Notes: a model not told the origin generated them from the letters alone. A stretch of 64,000 bases of DNA from JBAXTE01 sp037130365 (GCA_037130365.1 JBAXTE010000002.1:62001-126000), one strand, 5' to 3'; positions 26,619 through 35,412 are shown, counted from the stretch's first letter. A program made the numbers and translations.

Positions 26619-27629
26619 ATGAAAAAAAAGATTTTAATTACTGGGGCAAGTGGCTTTATTGGTAGTTTCTTGTGCGAAAAAGGAATTGAACTTGGATATG
26701 AAGTCTGGGCTGGAGTTAGAGGAACAAGTAGTAAAAAGAACTTACAATTTTCAGGAATCCAATTTATTGAATTAACCTTTGAGAATAAAGATGTTTTAAA
26801 AAACCAACTTTTAGCATTTAATCAGAACCAAGGAAAATTCGACATCATCATTCACAACGCAGGTTGCACTAAAGCTCCTAGAAATGAAGATTATCGAAAT
26901 ATCAATTTTGTAAATACTAAAAATTTTGTTGATACACTGTTGGAAACTGAGAACATTCCAGAAAAGTTTATCTTCACGAGTAGTCTTGCCGCTTTTGGTC
27001 CTGGAAAAGAAAATACGAATGAACCAATTTTGCTCAATCAAAAACCAAATCCAATAAATCTATACGGTAAAAGTAAACTCGAAGCCGAAGAATATTTGCG
27101 AAGTATTCCAAATCTTAATTGCATAATTATGCGTCCAACAGGTGTTTATGGTCCTCGTGAAAAAGACTATTTTACTGTTTTTAACATGATAAACAATAAG
27201 TTTGAAGCATATATTGGTTCCGATAAGCAGTGCTTGACCTTTATTTATGTTAAAGATTTGGTTAGAGCGTATTATTTGGCAATTGATGCAGATATTAAAA
27301 ACACTAGTTATTTTTTATCTGAAAGCAAATGGTATTATACTTATGAATTTTATCGATTGATAAAAAAATCGCTGAATAAAAAATCATTTAAACTAACTGT
27401 TCCTCTTTTCCTAGTACAAGGGATTGCAAGCATAAACGACAATATTGGAAAAATTACTGGTAAGTACCCAACCTTGAACAACGATAAACTAGGAATTCTA
27501 AAAGCTACTAATTGGGTGTGTGAGACTCTTCCATTAAAAAATGATTTAAATTTTGAACCCGAATACGACTTAGAAAAAGGCGTAGAAGAAACCGTAATAT
27601 GGTACAAAGAACAGGGCTGGTTAAAATAG
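26619..27629 (+). CDS. NAD(P)-dependent epimerase-like reductase, candidate CerR
   Basis: The 336-residue extended short-chain dehydrogenase starts with ILITGASGFIGSFLCEKG (dinucleotide-binding GxxGxxG). It has the active-site serine region FTSSLAAFGPG, the catalytic NLYGKSKLEAE (Tyr-x-x-x-Lys) and MRPTGVYGPREKD. In the Caulobacter pathway an epimerase-like protein, CerR, reduces the 3-oxo group of ketoceramide. The position after spt and the GNAT gene suggests that role. Sugar-nucleotide epimerase or dehydratase activity is the alternative. The next gene overlaps its end by 31 nt in another frame, so expression of the two is likely coupled. Confidence 0.72.
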   Translation: MKKKILITGASGFIGSFLCEKGIELGYEVWAGVRGTSSKKNLQFSGIQFIELTFENKDVLKNQLLAFNQNQGKFDIIIHNAGCTKAPRNEDYRNINFVNTKNFVDTLLETENIPEKFIFTSSLAAFGPGKENTNEPILLNQKPNPINLYGKSKLEAEEYLRSIPNLNCIIMRPTGVYGPREKDYFTVFNMINNKFEAYIGSDKQCLTFIYVKDLVRAYYLAIDADIKNTSYFLSESKWYYTYEFYRLIKKSLNKKSFKLTVPLFLVQGIASINDNIGKITGKYPTLNNDKLGILKATNWVCETLPLKNDLNFEPEYDLEKGVEETVIWYKEQGWLK

Positions 27630-28501
27630 CGAATTCATTATCGCCAATAGACAAAGTTATTTTAATTTATGGGCTAACTACAGGTATTTGGATTTTAGCG
27701 TTTTTTGCAAGAATTGAAAATCCATTAATGCTGATAGCCAATAGGTTTGGAATATTTGCGCTAATAATATGTATTACAATCTGGCATAGCTATCGACCTT
27801 CTATTTTATCAGATTTTACTCGACATATTTATGGAATATTGCTGCTATCATATTGGTATGGAGAAACATATCAATTAAATCACGTGCTGTTTATTCCATT
27901 TGATAATCTCTTTTATCAAATAGATCAGTGGGCTTTTGGATATCAACCAAGCATTGAATTTAGCAAACAATTCTCCAATAAATGGTTAAGTGAACTTTTG
28001 AATTTTGGATATTTTTCGTATTTCTTTTTGAATTTAGCTACATTTCTAATTGTTTTTATAAAAAAACGAGAAGATGCCATTCGTTCTGTATTTATCGTAT
28101 TATCCTCCTTTTTTATTTATTATTGGATATTTATAATTTTCCCTGTAATTGGTCCTCAGTTTTGGCTTCCAGAAACCCTTAGAACAGTTCCAGATGGATT
28201 TATTTTTAGAGAAGGAGTGAAGCTTGTTCAATTAATAGGAGAACAACCCACGGGTGCTTTTCCAAGCTCGCATTGTGGAATGACCATAATTTTTTTAGTA
28301 CTGACATCAAAGCAATCTAAATTGGCATTCTACATCATGCTTCCAATTTCAATTATATTAATTTTTGCGACTGTTTATATTAAAGCACATTATTTTGTTG
28401 ATGTGATAGCGGGATTAATTTCTGGATTATTATTCTATTATTTGACCTCTAAAATTTGGAATATTTTTCATCCATCAGACATAAATAATGGAGTTGAATA
28501 A
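27599..28501 (+). CDS. PAP2-superfamily membrane enzyme, candidate sphingolipid headgroup transferase
   Basis: The 300-residue inner-membrane protein has about six hydrophobic helices and a PAP2-type active site: FPSSHCG (H225) followed by KAHYFVDVIAG (H264, D268). The spacing and the HYxxD ending resemble the PAP2_3/Aur1-like group, which includes inositol phosphorylceramide synthases, as well as ordinary lipid phosphatases. The canonical KxxxxxxRP first motif is not obvious. Overlap with the reductase gene and the spt context suggest that it adds or removes a phosphate-linked headgroup on ceramide. A general lipid phosphatase role cannot be excluded. ATG 27599 is used because no better in-frame start exists before the first helix. 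Confidence 0.75.
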   Translation: MVQRTGLVKIANSLSPIDKVILIYGLTTGIWILAFFARIENPLMLIANRFGIFALIICITIWHSYRPSILSDFTRHIYGILLLSYWYGETYQLNHVLFIPFDNLFYQIDQWAFGYQPSIEFSKQFSNKWLSELLNFGYFSYFFLNLATFLIVFIKKREDAIRSVFIVLSSFFIYYWIFIIFPVIGPQFWLPETLRTVPDGFIFREGVKLVQLIGEQPTGAFPSSHCGMTIIFLVLTSKQSKLAFYIMLPISIILIFATVYIKAHYFVDVIAGLISGLLFYYLTSKIWNIFHPSDINNGVE

Positions 28502-28689
28502 GTGTTAAAACAAATCTTGATTCGAACAAGCTGTTGTCAATATTTTATTTTGAAAACAAGAACCTTTTTGTCATAATAAGCGTAAAAAACAGTTGTGGGA
28601 TAAAAATATTTTGATAAAAATCAAAAAAATTGCTTTGATTTAAAATATTTTGTATAAATTTATGACTTAAATATCAAAAAACAAAGATT

Positions 28690-29283
28690 ATGAATATTAA
28701 AAGGCAGATTTTCGGAATTGTAATTGTTGGAGTTTTGTTTATCGGAATTCTATTTCCATCGTGCAAAAAAGATACTACAACTCCTATAAATCCAGCAGAT
28801 ACTGCAGCTGCATTTAGTTTAGTTATCAATGGAGTTGGAATAGCAGCGACAATAAATCAAAGTACATTAACTTATTTTACTCAAGAAAACCATATTGGTC
28901 GTGAACTTGACGTCTTTGTTCAGTCTGGAACAAACCAATTACTATTAATGGCAGTCTGCTGGGATTTTCAAAATCCTCCATTTGCAGGCTTTAAACTTAA
29001 AAAATATTTTGCAAATCCTGCCTATGGTAGTTCAATCACCACTCCAACTCCATCTGTGATTTCTGATGGTAGTGGTGCAATTTGGTTTAGCAATCCAAAA
29101 ACCTATCTTAATACAACGACAGGTTTTAATAGCGAGTTTTTGGAAATTACCAAATGTGATAATTACGGTAAAAAAGTATCTGGTACTTATAATTTTACGT
29201 TGAAAAATAATGCAGATCAAAACGATTCAATTGTGATGTCGGGGTCTTTTGCTAATCAAACTTATACTGTTGTAAATAAATAA
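28690..29283 (+). CDS. Lipoprotein of unknown function (pair member 1)
   Basis: The 197-residue protein has a lipoprotein signal peptide with cleavage predicted before the cysteine in LFPSCKKD. The body is a small beta-rich domain ending with an ITKCDNYGKKVSGTYNF segment and a GSFANQTY terminus, a pattern I associate with Bacteroidota surface or periplasmic lipoproteins of unknown role. The next gene, 11 nt downstream, has the same layout, so the two look like diverged paralogues in one transcript. No enzymatic motif is present. Confidence 0.75.
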   Translation: MNIKRQIFGIVIVGVLFIGILFPSCKKDTTTPINPADTAAAFSLVINGVGIAATINQSTLTYFTQENHIGRELDVFVQSGTNQLLLMAVCWDFQNPPFAGFKLKKYFANPAYGSSITTPTPSVISDGSGAIWFSNPKTYLNTTTGFNSEFLEITKCDNYGKKVSGTYNFTLKNNADQNDSIVMSGSFANQTYTVVNK

Positions 29284-29294
29284 ATTGAACAAAT

Positions 29295-29906
29295 ATGAAA
29301 AGAAAAGTTGCTTTTTTAACATTCGTCACCATAGGATTATTCACAATTGCTATTTCATGTAAAGACGACAACGTGCATCCTGATCCATTGGAATTGACTG
29401 ACGGAATGAGCTTAACTGTTTCAATAAAAAACAGTATATATTCTCCAGTGTTATTTGATAATTATGTAGAAGCTATAAAACGCGATTCCCTTAATGGTTC
29501 TTTTCTTGAAGGTCGCAGATTAGTAATTAATGCTGCACTTAATGGAAATGAAAAACTTCAACTTGTGCTTACAAATTGGGAAGCAAATGGTGGACATGCA
29601 GACGGAATATTTCCAAAAGGATATATTTTTGGACCAACAGATACAACAAAGGTTAGTGTAATTTTAGGAGATTCAACATATACCGATAAGCCATTTTTAA
29701 TGTATAAATTATCCGACGATTATATTTATCAATCAGATACTTCATTGGTTGGAAGCGTATTTATTACATATTGCAATCCACTAAAAAAGTATATAAACGG
29801 AATTTTTACTACTACTTGTGTTGCAAGACCTCCTAATAGTGATACTCTTTATATTCAGGGCTCATTTACGAACCTAAAATATTACAAGAAGAATACTATT
29901 TATTAG
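29295..29906 (+). CDS. Lipoprotein of unknown function (pair member 2)
   Basis: The 203-residue lipoprotein has a lipobox at AISCKDD and then DNVHPDP. Like its upstream neighbour it ends with a conserved-looking block (FITYCNPLKKYINGIFTT, then a GSFTNLKYY terminus), which supports paralogy. Function is unknown. A perfect 16-bp bidirectional terminator follows at 29922-29957, shared with the convergent hutI gene. Confidence 0.75.
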   Translation: MKRKVAFLTFVTIGLFTIAISCKDDNVHPDPLELTDGMSLTVSIKNSIYSPVLFDNYVEAIKRDSLNGSFLEGRRLVINAALNGNEKLQLVLTNWEANGGHADGIFPKGYIFGPTDTTKVSVILGDSTYTDKPFLMYKLSDDYIYQSDTSLVGSVFITYCNPLKKYINGIFTTTCVARPPNSDTLYIQGSFTNLKYYKKNTIY

Positions 29907-29921
29907 TGGTTTATACTCCAT

Positions 29922-29957
29922 AAAAAAAGGTCATTTATTTTTAAATGACCTTTTTTT
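29922..29957. terminator. Bidirectional terminator between lipoprotein gene and hutI
   Basis: Arms 29922-29937 and 29942-29957 are perfect 16-nt complements, with A7 on one side and T7 on the other around a TTTT loop. It serves both convergent genes. Confidence 0.9.
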
Positions 29958-29994
29958 ATGCATCAATAAAGAAATTCTTCAGATTAATAAATCT

Positions 29995-31239
29995 CTACAC
30001 TATTTTTCCATTTAAAATGGTTGTTGCTACTTTGTTATCCCCAAAAGAATACGGCATAAACTCAATAGATGGGATAGGAGTGGTGATAAATACATTTGCT
30101 TTTTTTCCAATCGCGATTGATCCCATTTCTCTGCTAACATCCATAGCGTATGCGCTGTTGATAGTAACAGCATTTATTGCTTCGAAAGGTAGCATTTTGT
30201 ATTTAATGCAACCCATTGAAAGAATTAATTGCATATTTCCCGAAGGGGATGAACCAGGGTTAAAGTCGCTAGCTAATGCTATAGGCAAGCCCATATCAAT
30301 CATTTTACGAGCTGGTGCGTATACCATTCCTAAGAAAAATGCAGCACCTGGTAATAATGTAGGCATAGTTTCGGAGTTTAGCAAACAAGCAATTTCTTCA
30401 TCACCAGTGTACTCAAGATGATCAACAGAAAGTGCGTTATATTTTACACCTGTCTGAATTCCCCCAGAGTAGTCAAGTTCGTTCGCGTGAATTTTTGCTC
30501 TAAGGCCATGTTTCATAGCACTCATTAATATCCGCTCAGTATCTTCAATAGTGAAAAATCCTTTATCACAAAAAACATCAACAAAATCAGCTAAATCTTC
30601 GCCAGCGACCATTGGAAGCATCTCGTTTACAACCATATCTACAAACTCAGACTGTCGACCTTTATATTCCAAAGGAATAGCATGAGCCCCTAAAAAAGTA
30701 GCTTTAATTGTAAGTGGAGATTTTTCTTTAAGCTTTCTAATTACCCTCAACATTTTTAATTCATCTTCAACATTGAGTCCATAGCCACTTTTTATTTCTA
30801 CTGCACCTGTACCGTATGAAGTAATGCTTTCAAGCCGATTCCATGCTAAATCAAAAAGTTCTTGTTCTGAAGCATCGTGTAAACGTTTGGCAGAATTAAT
30901 AATTCCACCACCTCTTTTAGCAATTTCTTCGTAAGAAAGTCCTTTTATTTTATCCATATACTCAACTTCTCGACTGCCCGCATAAACCAAATGAGTATGA
31001 GAATCGCAAAAAGATGGAAAAACTAACCTTCCAGTAGCATCTATAACCGTTGAGCTTTGTTTAACTTTAACGAATTGTAAATCTTCCATTTTTCCATATG
31101 AATGAATAACATCTTTTTCTATATAAAGCCAAGCATGGTCAATATAGTTTAATTTGGCCATATCCTTACCGGCTCTGAGTAAAACGCATTTTTCTTCAAC
31201 TTGAACCAAGGTTTTTATGTTTGTTATCAGGATGCTCAT
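29995..31239 (-). CDS. hutI: Imidazolonepropionase
   Basis: The 414-residue amidohydrolase opens 4-imidazolone-5-propionate to N-formimino-glutamate, step three of histidine degradation. The metal-binding motif DSHTHLVYAGSRE is present, with GAHAIPLEYKGR, HANELDYSGG, DHLEYTG and ASDFNPGSSPSGNM, all characteristic of HutI. Length is normal. No other hut gene is in the window, so the pathway must be encoded elsewhere or be incomplete. A -7 box lies at 31270-31277 on the minus strand. Confidence 0.96.
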   Translation of the reverse strand: MSILITNIKTLVQVEEKCVLLRAGKDMAKLNYIDHAWLYIEKDVIHSYGKMEDLQFVKVKQSSTVIDATGRLVFPSFCDSHTHLVYAGSREVEYMDKIKGLSYEEIAKRGGGIINSAKRLHDASEQELFDLAWNRLESITSYGTGAVEIKSGYGLNVEDELKMLRVIRKLKEKSPLTIKATFLGAHAIPLEYKGRQSEFVDMVVNEMLPMVAGEDLADFVDVFCDKGFFTIEDTERILMSAMKHGLRAKIHANELDYSGGIQTGVKYNALSVDHLEYTGDEEIACLLNSETMPTLLPGAAFFLGMVYAPARKMIDMGLPIALASDFNPGSSPSGNMQLILSMGCIKYKMLPFEAINAVTINSAYAMDVSREMGSIAIGKKANVFITTPIPSIEFMPYSFGDNKVATTILNGKIV

Positions 31240-31269
31240 ATTCGATTAATTATTAAGTAATTGAAAGTG

Positions 31270-31277
31270 CAAAAATA
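31270..31277 (-). promoter_or_regulatory. -7 box for hutI
   Basis: TATTTTTG on the minus strand, 31 nt upstream of the hutI start. Confidence 0.55.
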
Positions 31278-31511
31278 GTAAAAACTAAAAGATTATTTGA
31301 ATATTATTTGCTTTAAACTCCCTATTTTTAAATTGCAAATTCCAAAAATGTAGATTTGATTTTAAATCTGATGTTAAGTATCAATTGAAATCATTTTTCA
31401 GTATTCAAGCTAGACTTGTGAAAAAAGGATTAATTATCTTCTAAATTGTTATAAAAATGTTATTTAGTATGAAATAATATGAAATTGATGCAACAAAATG
31501 GAAAATTCAAT

Positions 31512-31519
31512 TATCTTTG
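31512..31519 (+). promoter_or_regulatory. -7 box for the C10 protease gene
   Basis: TATCTTTG matches TAnnTTTG, 36 nt before the ATG at 31556. A TTG at 31485-31487 is a possible, slightly distant -33 element. Confidence 0.6.
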
Positions 31520-31555
31520 AACAATAAATGAAACAACAACAAATAATATAAATCA

Positions 31556-33661
31556 ATGAAAAAAATTAGCACAATTATTCTCTTGCTGTTTTGCATTTCA
31601 CTATTTGGAAAGGAAATTCCAAGAGATGTAGCTATAAAAGCAGCTACTTTCTATTTCAAAGAACGATGCGCAAAAATGGGCGTAACCCTCCAATCTGAAC
31701 CAACAATACATTCTGTTTATGCAGAAAAAGATGGTTCAAACACCTTATATTATGTAGTTAATTTTAATGAAAAAGGATTTGTGGTAATTGCTGCCAACGA
31801 TGCCTCTACACCTATTTTAGGCTATTCTATTGATCAACATTTAGACAAACCAAATGCATCAATTTCATTGAAAGATTGGTTCACTATTTATGAAGAGTCT
31901 TTAAAAGCTGTAATTAAAACTAATGCGGCTCCTACAGCTGAGGCAAAAGCAGAGTGGATTAGAATTACAAACCCAAATTCAGTAATAAATACTACAAAAG
32001 CACTTATAGTCGGACCATTATTAACATCTACATGGAATCAAGACCAGTATTATAATGCTTTATGTCCATTTGACTCTATGTCGGTAAATGGATACGATTA
32101 TCGTGATCCTAATGGTTGTGTTGCTTTATCAACCTCGCAAATTATGTATTACAACAGATTCCCTTTAACGGGAAACGGATCTCATAGCTATTACGAAAAT
32201 GATTATGGTTTACTATCAGCAAACTATGGTGCTTCTTCTTATAACTGGGATGCTATGACTGATGTAGTGACAAATTATAATATGAATGTTGCAAAGATTA
32301 TTTTCCACTTAGGAGTTGCAGTAGAAATGGATTATGCAGCAGATGGATCTGGTTCACAAACTTATATGGCCGCAACTGCTCTTAAGCAATATTTTGGATA
32401 TAGTAATAATTGTACTACAAAATACAAAGCTCAATATAATGCTACAACTTGGATGACCATGTTTAAAGACCAATTGAATGCTCGTCATCCAATGATCAAT
32501 TCTGGTACTGGAACAGCTAGTGGAGGCCACGCTTATAATTGTGATGGATACGATGATGCAAACTATTTCCATTTTAATTGGGGATGGGGTGGATATGGAA
32601 ATGGATATTTTTTGCTTACTAATCTTAATCCTGTTGGGAGTGAATTTAACTCAAATCAAGCAGTTGTTATTAATGCATATCCTCAAAATACACCATCTGC
32701 TTGTCCTTTAGTCAGCACAATTACTGCTCGTACTGGTTCAATTGAAGATGGTAGTAGATCTTCAGATTATGCGAATGATTTTGATTGCCAGTGGCTTGTT
32801 GCTCCCGAAGAAGGTACTTCAATTACTTTTGCTTTTTCGAGATTAAATACTGAAGCTGGGAATGATACCGTAACTTTTTATAATGGAGAAACTACAAGTA
32901 GCCCAATTTACGCAACTTTTTCTGGCAGTACAATCCCTGCATCTTTTACAATCAACAGTCCTAAAGTGTTAATTCGTTTTAAGACAAATAGCTCCGTTCA
33001 AGATAATGGATGGTTGGTAAATTATACAAGTACCGTTGCTAGTTCATATTGCCTATCAGCTAAGGTTTATAATACACCTACTGGCACTATGACAGATGGT
33101 AGCTTAACTAGTAATTACCATAACAACACATATTGTAAATGGTATATTCAACCAACTGGAGCTTCAAATGTTACGCTAACATTTACCGAATTTGATTTAG
33201 CAACCGATGATCAACTGTTAATTCTAAACCGCTCAAACACTGTAAGCCCTAGTTTAATGGCTACTCTTACTGGTAGTACTATTCCTTCGGTTGTGTATTG
33301 TCCTTCTGGGAAACTTGGTTTAGTATTTCAAGCAGATAATGTAAATGTTGCAAGTGGTTTTGCAGCAAGTTGGACAAGTGCAGGTGCAGGAATAAACGAA
33401 ATTTCAGGTGTTGGCAATATTGCCTTATACCCTAATCCAGCAACTACTTCATTGAAAGTTCAAATGGATTTAGAAGAAAAATTTGAAGGAACAATAAATA
33501 TTTTAGATATTAGTGGACGTGTAATTTATACGTCAAACGTAAATTCTAATGTTGGAGTTTTTTCAGAAAATATCGACATCAGTTCTTTTGCCTCAGGATT
33601 TTATTTGATAAAGTTTAATGGCAATAATGGTCAGATATCAATGAAATTTTCAAAACTATAA
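31556..33661 (+). CDS. Secreted C10 (streptopain-like) cysteine protease with CUB-like modules and T9SS signal
   Basis: The 701-residue preproprotein has a signal peptide (residues 1-20) and a propeptide with NEKGFVVIAANDASTPILGYS, typical of the SpeB/PrtT inhibitory region. The papain-like C10 catalytic domain carries catalytic Cys188 in PNGCVALSTSQIM and catalytic His325 in GGHAYNCDG, followed by HFNWGWGG. Two CUB-like beta-sandwich modules follow (about 380-500 and 500-610), then a T9SS type A sorting domain (NIALYPNPATTS to the end). It should be secreted or surface-attached and act on host or environmental proteins. Family members include streptopain, PrtT and interpain. It is a single gene between its own promoter and a strong terminator. 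Confidence 0.92.
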   Translation: MKKISTIILLLFCISLFGKEIPRDVAIKAATFYFKERCAKMGVTLQSEPTIHSVYAEKDGSNTLYYVVNFNEKGFVVIAANDASTPILGYSIDQHLDKPNASISLKDWFTIYEESLKAVIKTNAAPTAEAKAEWIRITNPNSVINTTKALIVGPLLTSTWNQDQYYNALCPFDSMSVNGYDYRDPNGCVALSTSQIMYYNRFPLTGNGSHSYYENDYGLLSANYGASSYNWDAMTDVVTNYNMNVAKIIFHLGVAVEMDYAADGSGSQTYMAATALKQYFGYSNNCTTKYKAQYNATTWMTMFKDQLNARHPMINSGTGTASGGHAYNCDGYDDANYFHFNWGWGGYGNGYFLLTNLNPVGSEFNSNQAVVINAYPQNTPSACPLVSTITARTGSIEDGSRSSDYANDFDCQWLVAPEEGTSITFAFSRLNTEAGNDTVTFYNGETTSSPIYATFSGSTIPASFTINSPKVLIRFKTNSSVQDNGWLVNYTSTVASSYCLSAKVYNTPTGTMTDGSLTSNYHNNTYCKWYIQPTGASNVTLTFTEFDLATDDQLLILNRSNTVSPSLMATLTGSTIPSVVYCPSGKLGLVFQADNVNVASGFAASWTSAGAGINEISGVGNIALYPNPATTSLKVQMDLEEKFEGTINILDISGRVIYTSNVNSNVGVFSENIDISSFASGFYLIKFNGNNGQISMKFSKL

Positions 33662-33672
33662 TTTTGAAATTA

Positions 33673-33713
33673 AGCATAAAAAAAGCGACGAATTTCGTCG
33701 CTTTTTTTATGCT
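33673..33713. terminator. Bidirectional terminator with ~18-bp stem
   Basis: Arms 33673-33692 and 33694-33713 are complementary and include A7 and T7 runs, so it works in both directions. The last base pairs overlap the stop codon of the minus-strand gene ending at 33712. Confidence 0.9.
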
Positions 33714-34071
33714 ATTCTAGTCGATACTTATCGTGATATGGGTTTTGAGTAATAACAGTCACATTTACATCTGAAAAATCAAATAAGTCTTGTTTTAATC
33801 TGAAATTTTGTGCTGAATTCCACCAACGATTAAACATTTCTAAATTCGCCCATTTAAAAATATACAATATGGTTCGAGGCGTTAGGTCTCCAACTAGCGA
33901 TAACGAAGCAGAACCATCAAAAATTAAGTATCCATCAAATTTGCACACTGCTTCCAAATATAATTTGAAGTGAGCATAAAATGGCTCACGATCATAAATT
34001 TCGAAATCGAAAAAAACTAATACTTCATTTTCTTTAGTAATATATTGGCTATACATTTTATTATAGATCAA
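33712..34071 (-). CDS. DUF1330-like protein (dimeric alpha/beta barrel)
   Basis: The 119-residue protein resembles the DUF1330 family of ferredoxin-like alpha/beta barrel dimers: an N-terminal strand, FDGYLIFDGSASLSLVGDL with PRTILYIFKW, then a helix with NRWWNSAQNFRLKQD and a final strand. The biochemical role of the family is unclear. ATG 34071 and ATG 34056 are both compatible with the -7 box at 34082-34089. It is divergent from fba and convergent with the protease gene. Confidence 0.65.
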   Translation of the reverse strand: MIYNKMYSQYITKENEVLVFFDFEIYDREPFYAHFKLYLEAVCKFDGYLIFDGSASLSLVGDLTPRTILYIFKWANLEMFNRWWNSAQNFRLKQDLFDFSDVNVTVITQNPYHDKYRLE

Positions 34072-34081
34072 TTAATAAGGA

Positions 34082-34089
34082 CAAAAGTA
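34082..34089 (-). promoter_or_regulatory. -7 box for the DUF1330-like gene
   Basis: TACTTTTG on the minus strand, 11 nt upstream of 34071 and 26 nt upstream of the alternative start 34056. The downstream start leaves a more usual leader. Confidence 0.5.
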
Positions 34090-34133
34090 ATAAACAAAAC
34101 ACAGCATTGAACTAAGATTTAAAAAAAAGTGTT

Positions 34134-34141
34134 TACCTTTG
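34134..34141 (+). promoter_or_regulatory. -7 box for fba
   Basis: TACCTTTG matches TAnnTTTG and lies 33 nt before the ATG at 34175. Confidence 0.6.
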
Positions 34142-34174
34142 AATAATAAATCAGAAGATTAATACCATAAAGAT

Positions 34175-35167
34175 ATGACACATTACACAGAATTAGGTCT
34201 TTCGAACTCAAAAGAGATCTTTGCGAAAGCTGTAAATGGCGGGTACGCAATTCCTGCTTTTAATTTTAACAACTTAGAACAACTTCAAGCAATTGTACAA
34301 GCTTGTGTGGAGACAAAATCCCCCGTAATTATTCAAGTATCCAGCGGAGCTCGCAAATATGCCAACCAAACGATGCTTCGTTTTCTTGCTCAAGGAGCTG
34401 TAGAATATTCTAAAGAGCTTGGGTGCAATATTCCAATCGTCCTTCATTTAGATCATGGTGATTCGTTTGAGCTTTGCAAATCATGCATCGATTCAGGCTT
34501 TTCGTCGGTCATGATTGATGGATCACATTTGCCTTATGAGGAAAATATTGCGCTCACAAAAAAAGTGGTCGAATATGCTCATTTGCACAATGTTAGCGTT
34601 GAAGGTGAATTAGGCGTTTTAGCTGGCGTTGAAGATGAAGTTTCTTCAGAAGTTTCACATTATACAAAACCCGAAGAAGTAATAGACTTTGTAGGTAGAA
34701 CGGGCGTCGATTCATTAGCAATTTCAATTGGTACTTCGCATGGAGCAAATAAATTTACTCCCGAACAATGTACTAGAAATGCTGATGGTGTACTAATTCC
34801 TCCTCCATTAAGATTTGATATTTTAAAAGAAATTGAAATTCAACTTCCAGGGTTTCCTATCGTGCTTCATGGAGCTTCTTCAGTTCCTGCTGATTTGGTT
34901 AAAACAATCAATACGTTTGGCGGAAATATCAAAAATGCGGTTGGAATTCCCGAAGATCAACTTCGTAAAGCCGCTGCATCTGCAGTTTGTAAAATAAATA
35001 TCGATTCAGATGGCCGTTTAGCAATGACAGCTGCTGTGCGCAAAGTATTGGTTGAAAACCCTGCTGAATTTGACCCAAGAAAGTTCCTTGGACCTGCTAG
35101 AGATCAATTAAAAGCACTCTATATTCACAAAATTAATAATGTGTTAGGAAGCTTTGATAAAGTATAA
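34175..35167 (+). CDS. fba: Class II fructose-1,6-bisphosphate aldolase
   Basis: The 330-residue zinc enzyme of glycolysis and gluconeogenesis interconverts fructose-1,6-bisphosphate with dihydroxyacetone phosphate and glyceraldehyde-3-phosphate. The class II motifs are clear: VLHLDHGDSFELCK (catalytic Asp and zinc His), SVMIDGSHLPYEEN, EGELGVLAGVEDE, SIGTSHG and IVLHGASSVP (zinc ligands). Length fits the shorter class IIB type found in Bacteroidota. It is a single gene with its own promoter. A terminator-like hairpin is shared with aspC at 35367-35398. Confidence 0.96.
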   Translation: MTHYTELGLSNSKEIFAKAVNGGYAIPAFNFNNLEQLQAIVQACVETKSPVIIQVSSGARKYANQTMLRFLAQGAVEYSKELGCNIPIVLHLDHGDSFELCKSCIDSGFSSVMIDGSHLPYEENIALTKKVVEYAHLHNVSVEGELGVLAGVEDEVSSEVSHYTKPEEVIDFVGRTGVDSLAISIGTSHGANKFTPEQCTRNADGVLIPPPLRFDILKEIEIQLPGFPIVLHGASSVPADLVKTINTFGGNIKNAVGIPEDQLRKAAASAVCKINIDSDGRLAMTAAVRKVLVENPAEFDPRKFLGPARDQLKALYIHKINNVLGSFDKV

Positions 35168-35171
35168 TAAG

Positions 35172-35350
35172 TCAAAAGTTCATAAAGTCTTTAACGTCGA
35201 AAGTGCCGAATTATCAAAATCTACGATTTTGTAATAATTCGTGCTTCATTAACGAGGGTTAAAACATCCTCGAAAAACTATGAAATCAATCCGCCAGACC
35301 TGTACTGAGCATGCCGAAGTATGCCGGTTTGGTTTTACGGGATTTATAAA
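35172..35350 (+). repeat. Mosaic intergenic element, copy A
   Basis: It begins with AAGT...AAGTTCATAAAGTC, has CGAAAAAC then AATCCGCCAG in the middle, and ends with GTTTTACGGGATTTATA (35332-35348). The same blocks in the same order occur at 44953-45078. It contains an imperfect hairpin around CGAATTAT/ATAATTCG (35208-35242). No coding frame is seen. Confidence 0.6.
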
Positions 35351-35366
35351 GTCTCAAAAAATACAA

Positions 35367-35398
35367 AAAAAAAGAGCTGTTTTTGCAGCTCTTTTTTT
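35367..35398. terminator. Bidirectional terminator between fba and aspC
   Basis: Arms 35367-35379 and 35386-35398 are perfect 13-nt complements (A7 GAGCTG / CAGCTC T7) with a TTTTTG loop. Confidence 0.88.
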
Positions 35399-35412
35399 AT
35401 ATGAGAATAGCA

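Larger units (their letters stand above)
31240..31555. other. Divergent promoter region between hutI and the C10 protease gene
   Basis: About 316 bp of AT-rich DNA hold the minus-strand -7 box for hutI (31270-31277) and the plus-strand -7 box for the protease gene (31512-31519). No coding frame, RNA gene or clear operator is seen. Confidence 0.6.

Noticed and set aside
29995..30421. Plus-strand open frame opposite hutI
   Set aside because: hutI is full length with all its motifs; the opposite frame is a shadow without recognisable features.
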